Positions 32,100 through 44,516 of a stretch of 64,000 nt of DNA are shown piece by piece (the stretch's first letter is position 1; the number at the start of each line of letters is the position of its first letter). Source of the DNA: Pseudo-nitzschia pungens (lineage: Eukaryota; Bacillariophyta; Bacillariophyceae; Bacillariales; Bacillariaceae); NCBI GenBank assembly GCA_037355855.1, contig CM074767.1:186001-250000 (forward strand). Reading direction: 5' to 3'. The notes beneath the pieces were generated by a model. The model ran no database searches. It had not been told where the DNA came from and worked only from the letters and a program-made list of their open reading frames with translations. Both the position numbers and the translations under genes were made by a program.

Positions 32100-34451
32100 C
32101 AGCGGCAGTGGTGCGATGCAATGCGATGTAAACGAGCGAGAGCGGTGTATATATCATTGCTCTAGTTCTTCTGCTGCGTGTCCAAACGATCCCAGCAGTC
32201 CCAAATGAATCCTGGTTTTGGAATTGTAAGCATAGGAAATCGCACACATGTACAGTTACATCATTTTTCGGAATGCCTTTTTGGTCGGTAAGACGATGGT
32301 TCATCACATTGCTCTTCATCGCTATCCATGCTCCTCGGGAATGGAAATTCTTCCCCATTGTTCAACGACCATGCCACAAAAAGAAACAATAGGACATCAA
32401 CGTGGGAACCTCTCCCATTTTGCTGCATTAACTTGTAGAAGTAATACTACTAGTACGAATCTTGTTATAGGCAGGAATTTCAAAGAAAGAATAAGGATAA
32501 TTAGTAGTGATACAAAAGTTTTTTGGAGGAAGTCGCAACAATTAATGAGGAGGAGGCTATAACAAAGATAACGATGAAATGTATTGCGAATTTTGGCAAC
32601 AGCAATCTTAGTCGCAAAGAAACAGCACACCATGAAGCAATGTTACAACTATCAATCATCCTCGTAGTACGCAAATGCACATTTGTAGTGAGGATACCCG
32701 GCAATATGGTGATGCGCTACTATCAAGAATGTTGGTGCTTTTCCGCGTTACTAGTCATGTGTTCTTGCTTGTTGTTGGAAGACGGGGCAGGAGTCGTTTG
32801 AGCTTGATTTGTACTCCTCTCCTACCTATACTACGGTACTATAATCGTGAAAAGGATGCTGGCTGTAACCAGAACATCAGATTAGTACTAGATGTATGTC
32901 GTCTGATCATTTGTTCTTTCCGTGGAGGTTGAAACACTTGTGACATCAGAAACTTCGTACTAGTAGTACTAGAACCTACTACCATTAGTGGTGGTGGTAA
33001 GAAGTATTACTACTACTTCTACCTAAAGTATCACAAGAAGAATAGCGAGGATCACCACAGCAACGTTGTGATCCCGAAAACGAGAAAAGAGAACCATACA
33101 CCAGAGAGACTGGCACACAAGAAACCAACACGAGATCAAAAACAACATGATTCTCATAATGTCTTGACGGAAAAGACAAAAACGGTACGTGTAAACGAAC
33201 CGCATCCTCTAAATACGTGAATAATGCGATTTCGTTATGACAAGCATTTTCATATTTCGGAAAAACAGCGCTCAAAACTGGATACAGCATCAATAATATC
33301 ATGATGATAAAAATATTTCGAATTTTGCATTCGGCATTTGTTTAGCGTAGAATTGATTGAGGATCCCAATCTTGGAATTTTTGAAACGCTCGGGAAAATC
33401 CTCAAGTAAACCGTAAGGTTACGTACAAAGAATACCGGTACATCCAAGTCCAACGACAAAAAAATGAAATTACCATTCTCATTATTATTCCCGCCGATGA
33501 ACAATCCTCCAGAAGTTTGTTACGTACTCAAGCTTTCACGGGTCTGGTTTAGGTATGGAGCGTTTAGCACGTCAGCCGTATTAGAAGAAACATCTGAATC
33601 AGCATTTTTGGCACGAGATTGGTCGATTTCTCGATTTCCCTAAAAAGAATGTGATAACACACACCTATGATAGAAAAAGCGATTGGCAATAATGAATGGT
33701 AGCGCCAACAATAGTCCTATTAAGAGCACGAAATCCAGATGATAACCTAAACATGTTTGGTATCACAAAAAAATGAGATAAATAACTCCCTGTCACATCC
33801 AAAAAGTCATGATCATTAATATGGCCCAATAGGATATCCACTTTAATGGAGGAATCTCGTACAATCTCTTTCGTTCTTCGAGAATAATTCAAGCGAATAC
33901 AATTAGGGCAATGATGCGATGATTCATTCTGAATTACTGGACGTGGCATCAATTCAAGGTTGTACATACAATCCCGTGTTCAAATTCTCTAATGAATTCC
34001 ATCTTTTCGATCAAAATACGCTCACTTTTTCATCACTCATCTTTCGTTCTCTCTGGTCTATGCAGTACTGATATTTAATTCAATTAACGATACCTCAATT
34101 CGGTGAAACAATTTTATGAATATTGCTCAGCGCTCACGATACAACGTTCCGTCTCTCTTGAATTCACTCCTACGGCATATTATTTTCATTCTTTGTTTGT
34201 TAAACAGCTGTCGAAACGGTATTGTTTGTTTCGGTTAATCACGCTGAATTCATTCCGGCAACACCACCACAGGCACGATCCCCTAATTTTTGGGCAACTC
34301 TGGATTTGGAGCAAACATTTACCAACTCGGTACTGAGTTTGTTCTCGGGGTGTCACATAATACTGCATTCTAGTGGCGGAAAAACCCACCTAGTATCTCC
34401 CATAATCATCTCGCAAAAATATAATATTAATATATACAGGGTACAGACAGG
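32100..34451. other. Long spacer, no gene recognised
   Basis: About 2.35 kb of AT-rich sequence. TACTAGTAC-type triplets lie near 32955-32990, and GTAAGGTTA lies at 33413-33421. Short frames on both strands have no domain. Confidence 0.55.
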
Positions 34452-36614
34452 ATGGGTGTGGCCGTTGTGGACACAAATGGCATGAGCAGTAACATGACTT
34501 TCTCCAAGACAAGGAGGGAACCCATGAATGCTTTCCTCCAGGACCTGGTACGCCTCTCCTCCTCCTCCCCGGCACTCGTGAAGGGGGGGCTTGATGATTC
34601 GGACAGCACCATGATCGCCAACTGCGATTACCTAAAAGCCTCCAGCTGTCCCCTGCTGGGTCAAGACGGGTGCGGCGATAGCGAATCCACAGAAGACCAG
34701 GAACAAGACTTTCAGCCATGGACCAGCTGCCGTGTAATCGTGATCAGCGACAATGCAAGGGTCTTAGCGAAAGCCCGCCCCAGGAGGAGTGCCCTCTCCA
34801 AATCTCCCATCTCTCCAGAGGTCCGCAAGCAGCTCCGAGCCACGAATCGATGGGGAGCGGATTGTATCACCCGCATGAATGCATCCCGGTTCATGGTCTA
34901 TCCTTCCCGATCTGTTCCGGATCGTTTCTCGGTGGCTGCTATACCAAGCCTTCCTCTTAAACAGAATAACACGATGACCCGGATGGTCAGCGATTCGTGC
35001 ATCTCCATGCCCAAGAGAACCTGGAAGCAAGAGCTCGAAACCCAGGAAGAACTCGATGATGAGCCACCAACGAAACCACTGAAGGCATCTAGCAATTACC
35101 CGCTAAGCTGCAACAGCCTGGCGCTCCCCTCCCTCGGAGGGAAATCACTCGTGAAATCGTCGGCGGAAGATCTGATCAAGGCTGCCAGCAAGGCAGTGCA
35201 CCGCGAAGTGTGCCGTGTGGATTCCATGGAGCTCCGAGTCAACGGTCCCAACCGGTTCAAGTCCTGCAAGCGAAAAGGAAAACCTACACCACCCCAGACC
35301 ACGGCGGAGGAGCGAGGAAACGGGTCCTCCAATAGTTCCTGGGCGGTCTTTCCCCGCGAATCCGCTTCTGATGCATCATCTTCTGCGTCTGTGTTGTTGA
35401 GGAAGAAGAACCACCTGCTTCATATTGTGAACGGAAAGGCCCGTCCCTCGCTAACGTCTTCCGGGGTTTCCGACAGCTGCGTTTCCAAACCGGTGCGAGC
35501 TCCCAGCATGATGCTCCCCGTTCCCTCGCGGACAATGGATGCAAACATCGGGTCAAGCAATGACTCCACACGATCTCTGTCCAAACCCGTGCGAGCTCCT
35601 ACCATGACGTTGCCACCACCGGTCAAGCCCAACACAACGATAGAGGATGGCACCAACCCCGACGCTTCGGTGCCCAAGCCAGTGCCATCCGAGACCATCG
35701 TGCCGCCCCAATTGGACGAAGACTCTGGTGATTGTGCGTCGGAGGCTGCTGCGGGTACGATTGCTGCTTCTACCTCTCAGTCTCCTTCGCCCTCAGACGT
35801 GGAGGGCGAGTCTGAAGACGAAGATGAACCAGCCATTGAGGAAACCAAGCTCACAAAGAGTGTCAGTGCCAGTACTATGAAGCTCTTGAAAGACCGGAAG
35901 AACAGGAGCACCAAGGCCAAAAAGAAGACGAAGAAGATTAGAAGAAAGAAGGATGAGAGCACTCAGTCCACCGAGGACAACAACAAGCCGGCTTCTTCTC
36001 GCGGTGTCCAGAGCAGCAGCAGCCGGAATAAGTCCCGGAGTGTTGCCAAGGTCTCCCTCGAGAAAGCTCTGGGCGACATGATACCATCACCCAGCGGCGA
36101 GAACGAGAGCAAGCGGTCCGCTGGTGACAGCATTGTTCCTTCGAGTTCTCGCAGCATGCAGAGCGGCACCAGCACTAAGAGCAAAACCAAATCGAAGCAA
36201 CGACCGAAGTCCGCCAAGAAGCTGTCGAAGCTGGAGCGATACCTCGATGGCGGGTCCGAGCCGTCCGAGCCAGCAGGCAGCAAAGAAATGGACTCCAGTG
36301 GTAGGAGTTCCGGCAGCACCAGCATTCGGAGCAAAAGCAGCAAGTCGACGTCAAAGTCGAAATCGAAACCCAAATCGAAACCGAAGAAAACCAGGTCGAA
36401 CAGGCTCTCAGCCCTGGAGCGTGTCCTCGGTGCCATGTCACCCAAGCACAGCAGCACGACAAGCAACAGTGCTACCAGTAGCACCACCAATAGCAGCGGG
36501 GGCAGCAGCACCCGGAAAAAGCTGAAGGAAGACAAGGTCAAAACCGCCAGCTCCAAGAAAAAGTCCAGGAGGCGATCGATCGGGGAAATGCCACCGCTTC
36601 CGAAGAAAAAATAA
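34452..36614 (+). CDS. Ser/Lys-rich disordered protein with short repeated motifs
   Basis: An intact 720-residue frame that I do not recognise. It is hydrophilic and mostly disordered. The first third contains FLQDLVRL and a segment with Arg-Ser-Ala-Leu-Ser-Lys and several Cys. The middle repeats the phrase SKPVRAPxMxLPxP twice, with two weaker copies (SVPKPVPSETIVPP, LTKSVSASTMKL). The last third alternates Lys-rich blocks (KAKKKTKKIRRKK; STSKSKSKPKSKPKK) with a short helix of the form LExxLGxMxPS, seen at SLEKALGDMIPS and ALERVLGAMSPK and weakly at KLERYLDGGS. The basic blocks could be nuclear localisation signals or nucleic-acid contacts. Codon use and an unbroken 2.1-kb frame make it a real gene; function is unknown. 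Confidence 0.78.
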   Translation: MGVAVVDTNGMSSNMTFSKTRREPMNAFLQDLVRLSSSSPALVKGGLDDSDSTMIANCDYLKASSCPLLGQDGCGDSESTEDQEQDFQPWTSCRVIVISDNARVLAKARPRRSALSKSPISPEVRKQLRATNRWGADCITRMNASRFMVYPSRSVPDRFSVAAIPSLPLKQNNTMTRMVSDSCISMPKRTWKQELETQEELDDEPPTKPLKASSNYPLSCNSLALPSLGGKSLVKSSAEDLIKAASKAVHREVCRVDSMELRVNGPNRFKSCKRKGKPTPPQTTAEERGNGSSNSSWAVFPRESASDASSSASVLLRKKNHLLHIVNGKARPSLTSSGVSDSCVSKPVRAPSMMLPVPSRTMDANIGSSNDSTRSLSKPVRAPTMTLPPPVKPNTTIEDGTNPDASVPKPVPSETIVPPQLDEDSGDCASEAAAGTIAASTSQSPSPSDVEGESEDEDEPAIEETKLTKSVSASTMKLLKDRKNRSTKAKKKTKKIRRKKDESTQSTEDNNKPASSRGVQSSSSRNKSRSVAKVSLEKALGDMIPSPSGENESKRSAGDSIVPSSSRSMQSGTSTKSKTKSKQRPKSAKKLSKLERYLDGGSEPSEPAGSKEMDSSGRSSGSTSIRSKSSKSTSKSKSKPKSKPKKTRSNRLSALERVLGAMSPKHSSTTSNSATSSTTNSSGGSSTRKKLKEDKVKTASSKKKSRRRSIGEMPPLPKKK

Positions 36615-39600
36615 TCCAAGACGGACCGCAACACATCTGTTAGCCGTAAATCAGTGCTTGTTGTATGCGGATCGGACCACAACAGAGGGGAAGGGAACCA
36701 GACCATGCCAACAAACAAACAGTACACAACGCGTACTGAATCATTTTGGAAAAATTTTAAGAATCATAGAACTACAGTGCTATTAATATCATATAATATT
36801 GTTTTAAAGTTTTGAACTTGGTACCTTTTTGAATTTCTTGTACCAGAGTTGAACACGAAACGGAATCATAATACTTCATAACAGTAGTTTTGGAACTACA
36901 AAGCTCGAAATGCTAGAAGCTAGTTTCTTCCGTATCCAGTTAAGAAGCACAGTTGTCAGTCGAACAAGAAAAGGGATTCTATAGATTGCAGGCTTCACAG
37001 TGAGATACAAACAACGACTACGTTCAAGGTAAGACGAGTAAGTTCTGTTCAATTTCTCTCCTCTACATTTTACTCTTGCTACAGGGACAATCCGACAAGT
37101 GAATCATTACGTTCTACGCTGTAGAGAACTGAAACTCCTGAATCTATTTTGGCATGAGCACCACCTCCTGTGACGTAATCGCATCCAAAGGAACATTTGT
37201 CCCATTGGCAAAATATCGAGAAGCGTCAGCTCTTTCTAAACGAACAAGTGTAGATTGCCGTTAGTTAGTATCGCAATGTGTCCTTCCTACCTTCGCCTGG
37301 TTTGGATGACGTCAAACATAATCATCCAAATACGGTACTGCATCCGGTACTGGAGAATAAAAGTTGCAGTTTCGCGCTCAAGTCGTGCTGGGAATACTTA
37401 CATGATTCGCACGGTAAGGTTATTGTTATGCTCGGCTTGAGTTTGGATGAGCCGTTTTGGAAAGTTCATGCACTTAAGACCTTCGGCGAAAACAAATTTT
37501 TCTTCGTATGTACCGTATGGTACACTGTAATTACAGTACGGTAAAATTACGGACGCCATGCGATGGACAAACTTCTCTTGCACACCTGTTTTAATTACCC
37601 GTACCAGCGGTCATCCAGTAGTATGCTTGTTCTTCTGTCGCGGGCTTTGAGCATCGAGAACTCCGAGCACGCAGCTCTTCGCCACAACTTCGACATTTCA
37701 ATCGAACACGAAACTCCGAACACGGTACTACATTCGCCAGGCTGGGAAACATTATTTATGACGGAATATTAAAATATCAAAAGGCAGGAACAACTTTGCA
37801 GTGTTGAGGGATGCTAAAAGCGCTTCTCGATAGAGTTGCGCTATCACGATGATATTATGGCGACTTTCTCCGTATATTACGTCCGTGGCAAGTACGAAAT
37901 CGAAATGATGTGGTAGTGTAGTCGTAATTTTGAAGGGCGCAAGAAATTCAATTCGAAGGAGGTCTAGCACAGATTTGCGGCTGACGGAGGCAGAGAGGAG
38001 AGCAGTAGTACAAGAAGTAAGTTACTAGTCTTACTACTACTTCTTGTATTTTGTTCGTGGTCGAAAATGTGGACGCAGAGATGAACTGATATTATGGAAA
38101 CCCTTATAGAGGATGACATTCCATCAGCAGGAGGTAAAGAGAGAAGGAAGCAGCAAGTGTTTTACTACTACTATGGAGAACTTCTTGCTGCTTGTTCTTC
38201 TTGTTGATCACTATGGTGCTGATGAATACACCACTCAGCACATTGAATTGAACCTCCTGTCCGGTATTTTGTGGTAAGTATTGCCAATCGATTTGCTGAT
38301 ATCAATTGGCTACCCGCATTCTTGTTGGTGCAGCTTTATTCAGCATTTGATACTACTACTAGTACTAAGAGCCAAAACAACAAGAAGGCTGGTAAAAGAC
38401 CACCAACAAATGTCACCAATAGTACTACTACTACTAGTAGTAGTAATATGAAGAGGAAGAAATGGAGTGACTGTTTGGTATGTTGTTGGTGCACCAGCAC
38501 ATTGAACCTTGGGACTAGTACTACTAGTATTACTAGTAGTTATAGTACTTGCCAGTACAAGAACTGAGAAGATTTTGTCTCCCTCTAGTACTAGTACTAG
38601 TAGTAGTAGTAGTAGTGTAGTACTCAACAGATATGCTCTCACGTTAGTACTAGTAGTAGTATGCAATAGTAGACCCTATACAGACGAGTATTGAAGTGGA
38701 AAAAACAAGGCCCTCGGGCATTTACTCGTGAGGTTTGTAAAGAAGATGCAAGGACAAAAAGATAGTTAGGACCACTGCTAATTTGTGGTTATATAAATCT
38801 CTACTTTCAGACAACACAGTTCGGTTGGAACGGATCGAACTGCGGTCCCGCAAACCTTGTGTTCCTAAGAACCGCCAGTTCAGTGCTGCGATGCCAGTGA
38901 GCCAGCAGCAATCACGGTGAGGAAATCGATCTGGATGATAGGGTGAGGGTGGAGAAAGCTTCTTTGTTGCTCCGACGGACAAAAACATGACGACATGACA
39001 GCAGCACTCCTTGTTGTGTGCCTTGACCGGAGTGGATACTACTATAACTCCTAGTACTATTAGTAGTAGTATCACCGTTATTATTTCTTTGGCAATAATG
39101 ATGATTGCTGGCATGGCATTTCGGATACCAGTCAGCGTACGAGCTCTGTGCAGAATAACAGTAGCATCCTCTTCGGCACTGCTCGTACACAATCACTGTT
39201 TGTCGCATACTTCGATCGTAGTAGTTGTAGTAGTGCTGAACTGCGATAGTACGGTATTGCTAGTACTGCAGCAATAGAGTCGCGACTCCCGATACCTTAC
39301 GACTCCCGGAGTTGTTTGATGAGGGGACCGCGGAACGAGAGTGTGTTGACTACTAAATTTCTGTACTTTATCAACGGGCAAAAGGGTTCCGGGCAATACT
39401 CACCCCGGAGTTTGCAACACCGAGGACCAAGAAGACGACGCGGGTTTTCTTGCTCCCGAGAGAAACCGTGGATGGATTCCACGCCCAGAATTTTCCGGCA
39501 AATCGCACAAAGGCTATTGATTGTGATTGGTGATGTCGACAAGAGTTTCGGTACTACTAGTTATGGACTACCTTGTTCTCTGTGTAGAACAGCTCACCGG

Positions 39601-40059
39601 TTGGAACGAAGGATACAACATCACAACTCTGTTTTGGATGCCATCCGCAGTCGCAAGCAAACACGCAAGCAAACAGAGGCCCAACGCAGCCATTCGACAC
39701 TTGCTGGTAAGGCGCATAGCTCTCTGCTGCAGTCGAGTGTCTCGTTCAAAACCGTGTCTCGTTCCTGGAATACGACACAATGTAGCGCGCCCGTTGAGCT
39801 CCTTTCTTCCATCCGTGGGTTTCTTCGCCTTGCTTGGGTCTTTTTGCGTCCGGTTGGATGTTCGCTCGCTCGCTTGCTCTTTAAATACTTGCTTTTTTTT
39901 TGTTTGTTTGTTTGTTACTCTGTCACTCATTTTATGGATTTTCACTTGTTTTCTACTCATACAATGTCGTCGTCGTCGTCGTCGTTGTTGTTATGATGTT
40001 GTTGTTGTTGTTATGATGTTGGTGGTACGATGTGGTTCGATTCGGTCGTGATTTCCCAA
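36615..40059. other. Long spacer with triplet microsatellites
   Basis: About 3.4 kb without a supported gene. TACTAGTAC/TAG triplet tracts occur near 38015-38045, 38345-38460, 38510-38660 and 39035-39075. GTAAGGTTA is at 37414-37422. A 226-codon frame at 39316-39996 crosses such a tract and has no domain. GTCGTC/GTTGTT runs at about 39965-40020 precede the Serinc gene's 3' end. Confidence 0.55.
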
Positions 40060-41451
40060 CTACGAAAAGTCCCGATCCGGAAAGAGCTGTGGTGCCACCA
40101 GCGTCCAGGCGTACAATCCCAGCGCTAGCCACTGGGAAACTCCCAGGATGGCCATGTTGACCTTCCCGACGGTAGGATTGGCCGCGTTGTGCGTCTCCTC
40201 GTCCATCTGGGTGTGCAAGGTCCCCCACCCCGTCAGGATCATAGCCACGTAGCACGAGACCAACGCCAGCACCACGTTGAGCTTCCAGAGATGGCCCAGG
40301 GAGGACGACTCGCGCTGCGTCGTGACGGTTCCGGACGTCGCCTCCTCCTCCCCGTCGACCAGCGGAACATCCAGGTCCAGTTCCGGGGGGGGCTCGGTTC
40401 CGGCGGAAGGCGTCACCGCCCGGGCCGACTGGAGGCTCTCGGCATTGATGAGCCGGGGCTCGGCCGACCAGGACCAGCCGGTCCAGACCAGCGAGACGGT
40501 GGTCAGCAACAGGCCGATTGTGATCCCCCACACGTCGTTGGTTCCGAGACGGGGATTGCAGTCGCCGCTGGGGTTCTTGCTGACAATCGAAAAGGCCAGA
40601 TAGACTGCGTAGAGCGAAATGACACCGCTCGTCAGGAGGGATCCCTCCGCCGTTCCGAGGAGCTGGAGGGCCGTGACCCCCACAATGCCCAGGAGCGTCA
40701 GGGTGATCACCCAGGTGTTTCCCGAACAGCCCTCCACGCCAGTGTAATCCCTGTACAAGAACCCAATGGTCACCAGGCAGGTGGTGTACAACGCCACGCA
40801 GACCCCGACGATCGCGTGGAGCCACCCGCTGCCGCTCCCAAAGGACAGGCGATCGCTCTCGTTGGCCTTTTCGACCCAGTCGTCGTTCCAGTTGTAGGCC
40901 ACGTCGATGAGAATGACCTGCTGGAGGACCACAAAGATTCCCGCCCCAAGCCGGGCCACCCACAGATAAAAGGACGAAAAGAGTGGGTCCGACGAAAGCA
41001 CCAGGCTCACCAGCAGCGAGATCCCAAAGAGCGCGTACTTGGCCGGCCAGGCCTCCCGATTGAGGGTGGGAACAATTTTGGTGGCCACCGCGTTAGCCGC
41101 AAAAAACAGCGTGGACAACGCCGTCGGGCGGTAGACTCCGGCATTGCCCGCGCATTCCTCCAGGACGTCCATCGTGGCGTCCGGATTGGCTGCCACGCAA
41201 GGATCGTGCCAGGCCTCATAGACCCACTGCCCAAACGTGGGGGTCTTCCAGATCCAGTGAGATCTCGTCGCGATCGAGGGGCCGACGCTGTACTGAAACC
41301 ACAACGACGTGGCAATGACTAAAGCCAGGAGTAGGACAGAGCGCTTGCGGCCGGTGGTTCCGACCGCGACGGTTCCAAAGCACGACTGGCAGAGGGAGTT
41401 TCCGGCCGTGCAGCAGCAGTAGACAGCGGCCATGGAGATTGCCTGGCCCAT
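40060..41451 (-). CDS. Serinc/TDE1-family multi-pass membrane protein
   Basis: An intact 463-residue protein. It starts MGQAISMAAVYCCCTAGNSLC, the Cys-rich start typical of Serinc proteins, and contains about ten hydrophobic segments spaced along the chain. Family signatures include the W-x-K-like region after the first helix, LVSCYVAMILTGWG near residue 405, and a final helix (LALGLYAWTLVAP) followed by a short charged tail. Serincs are phospholipid scramblases or lipid-handling proteins of secretory membranes; an exact role here is not inferable. An acidic loop (ELDLDVPLVDGEEE) lies before the last two helices, as in relatives. The gene has no visible intron and no frame break. Confidence 0.88.
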   Translation of the reverse strand: MGQAISMAAVYCCCTAGNSLCQSCFGTVAVGTTGRKRSVLLLALVIATSLWFQYSVGPSIATRSHWIWKTPTFGQWVYEAWHDPCVAANPDATMDVLEECAGNAGVYRPTALSTLFFAANAVATKIVPTLNREAWPAKYALFGISLLVSLVLSSDPLFSSFYLWVARLGAGIFVVLQQVILIDVAYNWNDDWVEKANESDRLSFGSGSGWLHAIVGVCVALYTTCLVTIGFLYRDYTGVEGCSGNTWVITLTLLGIVGVTALQLLGTAEGSLLTSGVISLYAVYLAFSIVSKNPSGDCNPRLGTNDVWGITIGLLLTTVSLVWTGWSWSAEPRLINAESLQSARAVTPSAGTEPPPELDLDVPLVDGEEEATSGTVTTQRESSSLGHLWKLNVVLALVSCYVAMILTGWGTLHTQMDEETHNAANPTVGKVNMAILGVSQWLALGLYAWTLVAPQLFPDRDFS

Positions 41452-42805
41452 GTTTGCTGTTTTCTTGTTGTTGGATTGATTAGTACAGAGTTGTTGGAGT
41501 TGGGATGGTGTTGATGCTATACCTTCTAGTATAGTCGTATTGCTCTGGATGAGAGGACTGGTAAATGATAATGATACTAGTGTCTGCCTCCGGTAACATT
41601 AATGTCATCAACAAGCAACAAGTCGTGCTTTGAATGTTCTTGCTGTTTCGATTGATTCATTCATTCTTGCGTCAAAATAGGAAGGTGGTTTGTTCTAATG
41701 CACAAACTTGTACGGTACGAAAATAAATACCGTAAGTTACTTCGTACTTCGTACTACGTACCGTAACCTTACGGTGCAATAGAAAGAGTACGAGAACTGG
41801 TTCGAGTATTCGTATTCGTACTCGCTATGATTACGTGGGTCGCGTAAGGTTACGTACTGATACCCTGCAGTGCAACACGGAAAATTCGTATGTTTCACAT
41901 ACTTCGAGTAGGAAGTGGCAAGTACGGGTACCGTATATATTGTACCGGTACATATTACTCGTAGTAAGTACGAAGTATTAGCCAAAGAGGATAAATGAAC
42001 GAATAAATTGATTTTAATCCGCTTCCGTTGGGTCGTGCGGGGGAGTTATCTACGGTTAAATACGTTAAGATATGTTTTTGAACATGCCATACATAAGGTA
42101 CCATACATACCGGTATGTGACTCATACCGGTACTACGGTACCGGTACGTATGTTCAGGAGTTGGATATTGGACTACAGACAACAACATACGGTAATCTTA
42201 CCTCAAAAGACCTACATAACGTATGATACGAACCTACCATAATCGTCCGACAAACGATGATGTGGATGACCACGAGAATATCCGTCTAGGACAGTAATCT
42301 TAGTTGATGACTCGGTCGAATGTGCCATTTCAGATGTCTCACCAATGCACAATCCAAAGAGATTCATGGCGATGTACCAATCACCACGATGGATGAACCA
42401 GATGTCCTCGTTTCACAAACAAAGACCATTTGAGGCACATCATAACAGGCGTTGGTTCATTCTGTGGATATGTCTGCAGGACTGGCTCTACTAGTACTGC
42501 AGCGATTCATTAGCTCCAACCAACCATATGACAGATTTGCTCTCTCGCAACATTATTTCTACCCTTGCATAATTTCTTAACCAGCAACGTATGCAAGCTG
42601 CAGTGCAGGAAAACAAGCCTGCTGGTAGTTTCGATATGGGTCGAGCATCTTTTTCGTACAGAATTTATCTCCAGCACCGACCTTCCCTTGCCTTGTCTTG
42701 CCTTTGATCACTATCGGTGAGCAAGTAGGTCGTTTCAAAAAAAAAACTTGAGTACAGTTTATTTACTATTCTTTTATAATAGATTGCTTAGAATAGATAT
42801 GTTTT
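41452..42805. other. Spacer between two minus-strand membrane-protein genes
   Basis: No gene is supported. Strings of TACGTA, TACCGTA and TACTTCGTAC run from 41710 to 42135, including TAACCTTAC (41764-41772) and GTAAGGTTA (41844-41852). Confidence 0.55.
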
Positions 42806-43864
42806 TTACACAGTTTCGTGCGTGGCGGCACCGGCGGTGTCGCGAGTCTCGTTGACATTCGCCTCTACGGCTTCGGTTCCGTCCTGCTCCTCCTCGTCGT
42901 CCTTTTCAGCCTCCAGGATACGGTCGAGTTCCTTCTTGGCGTAATAGGACGTCACGCCGATCGCCAGGAAGCCAAACAAGATCCCGATCGCCAGCACAAC
43001 CGACGTGACCACCTTGTTCCTGCCGTCGTCGCCGTTTTCGCTGTTTTCGTCGCCTTCCCCGCCGATTTCTGCCAGGCTCCCGGCGGACGCCCCCAAAAAG
43101 ACGTAGACGACCGTCCCGGGGAGCATCGCGAAACAGGCCAGCCCGTAGTCCCTGAGCCGAACGGCGGTCACCCCCGCCAGGTAGTTGAGCGCATTGAAGG
43201 GAACGATCGGGGACAGCCTCAGCAGGACCATGATCTTGAGTCCGTTCGTCTCCAGGGCCGCGTCCAGGGCCTCAAAGACCGGGTGCTTCGTGCGAAGGCG
43301 GGTTGTGACGGCCTCCCGAAAGAGGTACCGGGCAACCAAAAAGGCCAGGATGGCTCCGACCGACGCCCCGACAAAGACGGCCCCCGTGCCCAGCGCCACG
43401 CCCCTGCCGAGCGAGTTCAGAGCCGACGAAAAGACAAAGCCGGCGCCCAGCGTCAGGACGGACCCCGGAACAAAGGCCACCGTGGCGACAATGTACACCA
43501 GGACAAAGCCCAACATTCCCAGCCAGACGTGGTCCTCGATCCATTCCAGAAAGGCCAGGATGGCATTCGGGACGTGCCGATTCGTCGCGGCATCGACCGC
43601 GACATAGACAATGAGTCCAAGGACCAGCAAGCCGACCAACACTTTTTTGTAGCAGGCCGCGCGGCTATTGGTGTCGTTACTGTCGTTGTTGCTGGCAGCG
43701 GGTTCGATAGAAGAGTCGTTCTTGTCGCCGAATGCGGCGGCGGTTGGTGGTGTTGACACTTGTCGCGCTCCGTCGTGTGTAGGATCCGACAGGGTTCCGT
43801 AGTCCATATCGGGATCGCTGGTGTAATTGTTGTCGGTGTTTTCTGTCTCGAGTGGAATGGTCAT
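42806..43864 (-). CDS. VTT-domain (TVP38/TMEM64/DedA-like) membrane protein
   Basis: 352 residues. An acidic cytosolic N-terminus (1-70) precedes a first helix (74-92). Residues about 115-265 form the VTT/SNARE-associated domain: FVPGSVLTLGAGFVF, a Gly-rich helix (GTGAVFVGASVGAILAF), the key RLSPIVPFNALNYLAG re-entrant motif, and LPGTVVYVFLGASAG. One more helix follows (286-305), then an acidic coiled tail. Relatives act in endomembrane lipid scrambling and vesicle traffic. The length and all motifs look complete; there is no intron or break. Confidence 0.9.
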   Translation of the reverse strand: MTIPLETENTDNNYTSDPDMDYGTLSDPTHDGARQVSTPPTAAAFGDKNDSSIEPAASNNDSNDTNSRAACYKKVLVGLLVLGLIVYVAVDAATNRHVPNAILAFLEWIEDHVWLGMLGFVLVYIVATVAFVPGSVLTLGAGFVFSSALNSLGRGVALGTGAVFVGASVGAILAFLVARYLFREAVTTRLRTKHPVFEALDAALETNGLKIMVLLRLSPIVPFNALNYLAGVTAVRLRDYGLACFAMLPGTVVYVFLGASAGSLAEIGGEGDENSENGDDGRNKVVTSVVLAIGILFGFLAIGVTSYYAKKELDRILEAEKDDEEEQDGTEAVEANVNETRDTAGAATHETV

Positions 43865-44298
43865 GTTGGTGATTTCAATTCGTCAGAAGTGTGTGACAGA
43901 ATAATGGTATTGTCGTTGGGAGATTTTGTGAAACAAGAATAGGTTGTTCTTTGGTTTTGCTGTAAGCTGTCTTTCGCAAATGCGGATTTCTGATTTATGG
44001 GAGACAGAAGAGGAGCTTCCAATGCAATGGCGTTTATTGCATGTCCGTAGTAGCTTCGTCTCGAGCTTGTGGAGACTTCTTTGAGAGAGAAACAGATGTA
44101 GTCTTGGTTGAATGGTATGTGTAATTACTCCCTCTTTCCTTCGTCGATGCAAAGAAAGACCAATGTTGTACGAAGTACCATGGTATGCACGAATGGATTG
44201 CTCTTTGGAGGTACTGTATGATTTTCTACGAAGGCAGAAAATCTTCTCTCATGTGCATGATGAGCTGCAAGGAAAAAATGGCAAGACTGAAAACCATG
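43865..44298. other. 5' flank of the VTT gene up to the copia target site
   Basis: AT-rich, no gene seen; it probably contains the promoter of the minus-strand VTT gene. Confidence 0.45.
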
Positions 44299-44303
44299 AT
44301 TAC

Positions 44304-44516
44304 AATCGGCCGAATCGTGATTGAAAGAACATTCCAAACGGGAATAAAACAGTTGAAGTGAAATTAGCATATCTTAGTGTACATGTGAAAGAAGAAGAAG
44401 ATTTTAGTAAAAGAGAGAACCCCAGATGGATCGACTCTAAGTCATAATTTAAGAAAACTCTTTATTATCGACCTAATTCCCTCACATAGTAGTTGAATCT
44501 ACTGAAATTCACCGTT
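44304..44516 (+). repeat. Copia 5' LTR
   Basis: 213 bp with ends AATCGGCC and TTCACCGTT; the tips form a short imperfect inverted repeat (AATCGG against AACGGT). Confidence 0.9.

Noticed and set aside
38811..38905. Possible tRNA on the minus strand (A-box-like TGGCTCACTGG and B-box-like GTTCGATCC)
   Set aside because: Neither the acceptor stem nor the T stem pairs.
39316..39996. 226-codon frame upstream of the Serinc gene
   Set aside because: No recognisable domain; its end runs through a GTC/GTT tract, and the opposite strand is equally open.
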